Positions 60,197 to 64,000 of a DNA stretch of 64,000 bases are shown here, piece after piece. The stretch is taken from NCBI GenBank assembly GCA_019843655.1, contig JACDQD010000004.1, positions 29,275,872 to 29,339,871 of the forward strand. Direction: 5' to 3'. Every line of letters begins with the position of its first letter. Positions within the stretch are counted from its first letter, which is position 1. This DNA is from Lethocerus indicus. Taxonomy: Eukaryota; Arthropoda; Insecta; Hemiptera; Belostomatidae. The translations under genes were made by a program, and so were the position numbers. Below the pieces are notes generated by a model. That model was not told where the DNA came from, made no database searches, and saw only the letters and a list, made by a program, of their open reading frames with translations.

Positions 60197-63100
60197 CTGC
60201 AACACATAACGATTATTACGATATCGGTTTTTGATAATTTAAATTTAAAATAATTTTGCGAAATCAATAATAAATACACAAAGCTGGTTTTCTCTCACGA
60301 AATGCGTTTGTAGGAAGGTTCAGGACAGATAAGGTTAACATCGATTGGGTCAGAAGAGTACAAGTGCAGTGACAGTGCCAAGAATGCAGTCTACCAGAAT
60401 ACCAAACTGGTATTAGTATTCATGCTTGACGTTGCGATAGATCCAAAACTCAACAACTAAACAACTCGAGTTTAGACTGGAGAGCGCGTAAGAAGCTCGA
60501 AGCCGCGAGGGGAAATGTTTGTAGGCGCGATTTGTCAAGATCAGAAAGGGACCTTACAAAATAATGGGGGGGGGGGCCCTCGTCGAGCCATCATGTGTGG
60601 GGCGAAAATGAGCCATCCCACAACATCTCATAACCGAGATTTATTCCCGCCGTTTCTGGCGAAGCCTTCGCGCAGCCTGCAGCACTTTGGCAAAAAGCTC
60701 GAAGCTCGGATAAACTGCTACGCGTCGCCGCCGCCCCCCTCCAACCCCTAATCACCCCCCGCGCTTTAACCCCTAATCTATAGCCGACCCCAATCTCCCG
60801 AACCTCGCAATTACTCCACGCCTACATGGCCTAATTATATATACGGCCACTTTGGAATATAAATCATTTAATTTTGTTAATGTACTAATCTAATTTTCCA
60901 TTATTATTAATGTCTTCTTTGCGGTTATGGCCCAAAACTCTGATTCGTACCTTAGGCGATGATCTAACTATTAAACTAATGAACTTACCCCTTCCTTCAA
61001 TTGTTCAATCAGACCTACTCTCATTCTATATTTGTATCTCGCCAATAATGTCTGGGTATACTTAGATCCTCGTTATTACTAACATAAACTTGAAAGTCCG
61101 AATGTGTAACTAATGAAACTTACGGATTACGTTAATCAATGTGTTTATTTGGCTGGAATATTTCTTTATTTCAGGCATATGGAAATTCTACATACTGGGA
61201 GTTTGCCATCTATTTTAAATCGGCCATAATTCTAGGGAATAGATTTAAAACAAGTACCGAACACTAAAAATAGTAATGCATGAAATAGCTAAAGCTATTA
61301 CTGCTAAATATGATGGTATTACTGAGTAAATTTTATAAATAATAGGATTCTCCAAAGCTCGCATTATACATTGGGTGTATAATGGAGGGGCTTTATTCAC
61401 CCCGATTGCTGCGGAAATTTTAAATGCATGGCCGAAACTAAAACGCTCCGCTGCAGAAAATTTCCAATTTCTCGGCTGACAGAGGAAGAAAAATCGTTCG
61501 CTCGCCAGAAAATTAGACGGCCAACGACAATTCCCGCCCGCGCCTCCCCTTTGGGCCCTCTAATTCTTGAAGGTTGCCCCAAGTGAAATTCTTGAAATTC
61601 CTGTCGTATATTGAAGAACGGTTCCATGGTTCCGGAAAAACGCGTATAGCACGGGACAGCTGAATTTCTCACTGTTTCAAATAAGTCATATTCTTTGTGC
61701 CAGTTCACTTGTGCACTTAGTTCTAATATATGTTTAAGCAGTATTAGTTATTGCGTACATTTATATTAACAAACATTAGCCAAGGGGCTTATTAGGACTT
61801 AAAGTGTGCAATATCGTCATGAGACGGTAGCAATAAATGTTATGAACAAAAAATACTTGAAAGGAGGAAATAAACAAATGAAGCGGAATGTAAAAGACGT
61901 TTTTTTCAGTGGATATGGAAGATGGAAGTGGTTAGAGGCGAGGAAAGGAGTCCCGGCAGCAAATCGGCATTAAGTCATCACTGACCGATTCCGGAAAAAC
62001 TTCAAAGCGAGTTGTAAAAAATTCAATCTCCTTTCGGCTTTCAGGCTCCACCGGTAGGGATTTGGGGGTAACTGAAAATATGGGAAAGGAAAATGGGAAA
62101 CGGAGCGCCGAAACGCGGTTTCCATTTTTTTGAGGTTGGGAGGGAGAGGGAGATAAAAGAAGCAAAGTCTTCGGTAAATGCCACAAAATCCAAGAATCCA
62201 TTTGGTTCTGTTTTAATCAGCAGAATAGCCATACCCAGTACGTAAGCGAGAGCTTGACGATCAGGGATTTACACATTTCGATGAGTAAAATATAACATAT
62301 TATCATTTAAGGATATCATTTAACTATAATTAATGTTTTTGTGACTCATATAGCACTTTCTCGCTCCTACGACGGCAGATAAAACGACAAATCAATCAAG
62401 CTACAATGAAAATATCTAAACTAGCAATACTTAAGTGTTTTGATAAAATATATCTATTTATCTGACTGTATCATTATCTATCTAACTATCGATATGTAAT
62501 TGAATTAATTTATAATCCACCTGAATCACTCAGATTTTTTTTTATTCACTGGTTGTAGTTGTCCGCCCTTTAATTAGCAAACCGATCGTTGTTCTTTGGC
62601 TCAAGTAAAAACACCCCATTCAATCATTCACCCTTCAGAAGCCTCTTTATTCGTCTTGAACGACACACAATTCATAATGGAGGAGACTGTGTTAATTCGA
62701 CGAGAATAAACGCCACCGTGCTCCCTTGGCATGGAACTCCTTGTGCTAGCAACGCGTGATTAAAGCTATGTGATTCGAATATGGGAAAAATATTCATAAT
62801 TCCAGTGTTCTATTTTAATACAGCGAGCGCAATGCGGTCGACGGCAGAGATCGCAGATTATGACCGTAGTTTGAATTTCAAAAGGCGTCACTTCGCAGTT
62901 ACGTTTTACTTATACCAGTGACACCGTGCCGCGATTATTTGTCAACGAAAGCAAATTTATTACTTCTCGTATTCCGGTTTTTATTTCGAATAAAGACATT
63001 TCTGAAGTGCTAGAGAGTACCGATTCGAGATTTAAATTAAAAGAATGAAAGTAGACCCTCACATACAAACATATGTAGCATATCGTGCTGTGCGCGGACT

Positions 63101-64000
63101 TTTAATCAGTAAATTTTGTAAAATTGATAACTAAATTTTGAAAAAAATGATAATAAACTCATTAGTTTGTTATGGAGAAAGAGAAAAAATCTAAGGATCT
63201 CGGTTTTCGGAACCGATTATTTTCGGTGAGAAAAAATTACACTTATTAATAGAAAACAAATGTTATTCAGTAACACAAAATGATACGCCCTTTTAAAACT
63301 GTTTTTTTAACGAACTTGATAAACGGACGATTAATCGGACGTTAATAAGACAATTATTTGTGTAAGGCCAAGCGTTGAATGGAGATGTGATATCTGGAAT
63401 TAATTCGAAAACAAGCGCTGAGTAATTGAAAAGCAAGGCGTCGAAGCAACCGGTGCTCCATCACGCTGGTGCAGATAAATTGACTCATTTATTTATTTGT
63501 GGGCTAAACATTTCTTTGAAATATCTAATCCCTAACCGGTCCATCATGTGCACTCTTCGACAGAGAAATTAGTTAATGTTCCCCCATGTTACAATATTCG
63601 CGTCGCAACAACGAAGGTAATAATAAAGCGAACATATTGTAATATTTGTACCGATGTGCCAATGTAAATCCTTTTTGCCTTTCGGGGATAACCCAACACG
63701 AAACATTAATAACGTTAATAAATTTGCAAGCCGAACCAAACTAATTAAATTTAATATAACTCATTCCAAGAACCGGATATTTCAATTCCGTCCGCCCGAA
63801 CAATCCGAATATGAATGAAATATCCATTAGAGTCAAATTATCTGTTAAAATATTAATTAATTTACAGTATTCCTTTACCATAAATTGGAAATATAGAATG
63901 AATTTTGGCGAGTTTGTGGGAACATATATTCACAGCTACTTTATCGACAGTTCGTAATCCCGCTTGATTTTTAACAGGGACTTTGAGGCATTTAATAAAT
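60197..64000. other. Upstream intron of the receptor gene, no exon found
   Basis: I looked on the minus strand for the preceding flytrap exon (the YGE-x-GI region) and found none. The 103-codon and 89-codon frames at 61397-61708 and 61932-62201 have no mGluR similarity. A possible FB-A scrap (AGTACAAGTGCAGTGACAGTG) lies at about 60357 and an 11-base G tract at about 60566. Confidence 0.5.

Noticed and set aside
61397..62232. Candidate upstream receptor exons on the minus strand
   Set aside because: No similarity to the mGluR flytrap blocks expected upstream of AFEELEV; splice signals and phase do not fit.

Overview
This window is animal nuclear DNA and most likely comes from an insect. It is AT-rich, has long introns, carries many dinucleotide microsatellites, and is littered with broken transposable elements. 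The order is uncertain: the large introns and repeat content would fit a hemimetabolous insect, but nothing in the sequence proves it. No RNA gene, CRISPR array, operon or bacterial feature is present.

Only one cellular protein-coding gene can be supported. It lies on the minus strand and runs through most of the window. Twelve exons between 60196 and 11025 (right to left) join with correct phase and canonical GT-AG borders into an uninterrupted 736-codon partial reading frame. The product is the C-terminal three quarters of a metabotropic-glutamate-receptor-type class C GPCR. It contains the second half of the Venus-flytrap ligand-binding domain, the nine-cysteine NCD3G linker, all seven transmembrane helices and a short tail ending in a possible PDZ ligand. 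The signal peptide and roughly the first 200 residues must lie beyond the right edge. The lysine that holds the glutamate side chain in true mGluRs aligns with glutamine here. This points to the insect mangetout/XR subtype rather than the canonical glutamate receptor, although the gene name remains an inference.

Layout, left to right: 1-8.6 kb is gene-free flanking DNA with a Jockey-type LINE fragment and a small duplicated module. About 8.6-11.0 kb is a very AT-rich block that is probably the 3' UTR, and it holds a cluster of Pumilio-type sites on the receptor's sense strand. 11.0-15.7 kb holds seven compact exons coding for the end of the cysteine-rich linker, the 7TM core and the tail. 21.1-22.0 and 25.7-26.0 kb hold linker and ligand-domain exons. 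Two very large introns (12.9 and 20.9 kb) then surround the exon at 38.9-39.1 kb and lead to the exon at 60.1 kb. The rest, to 64 kb, is intron.

The introns hold several repeat families. The main one is a foldback (inverted-repeat) family, called FB-A here, with at least eight recognisable copies. Two of these share a nested piggyBac-like MITE. There is a separate, nearly perfect 150-bp-arm inverted repeat at 44.6-45.1 kb, an RTE-like or SINE-like unit at 19.2-20.4 kb with nuclear-receptor-type half-sites, four 5'-truncated Jockey fragments all in the gene's orientation, tRNA-like SINE heads, and several dispersed duplications.
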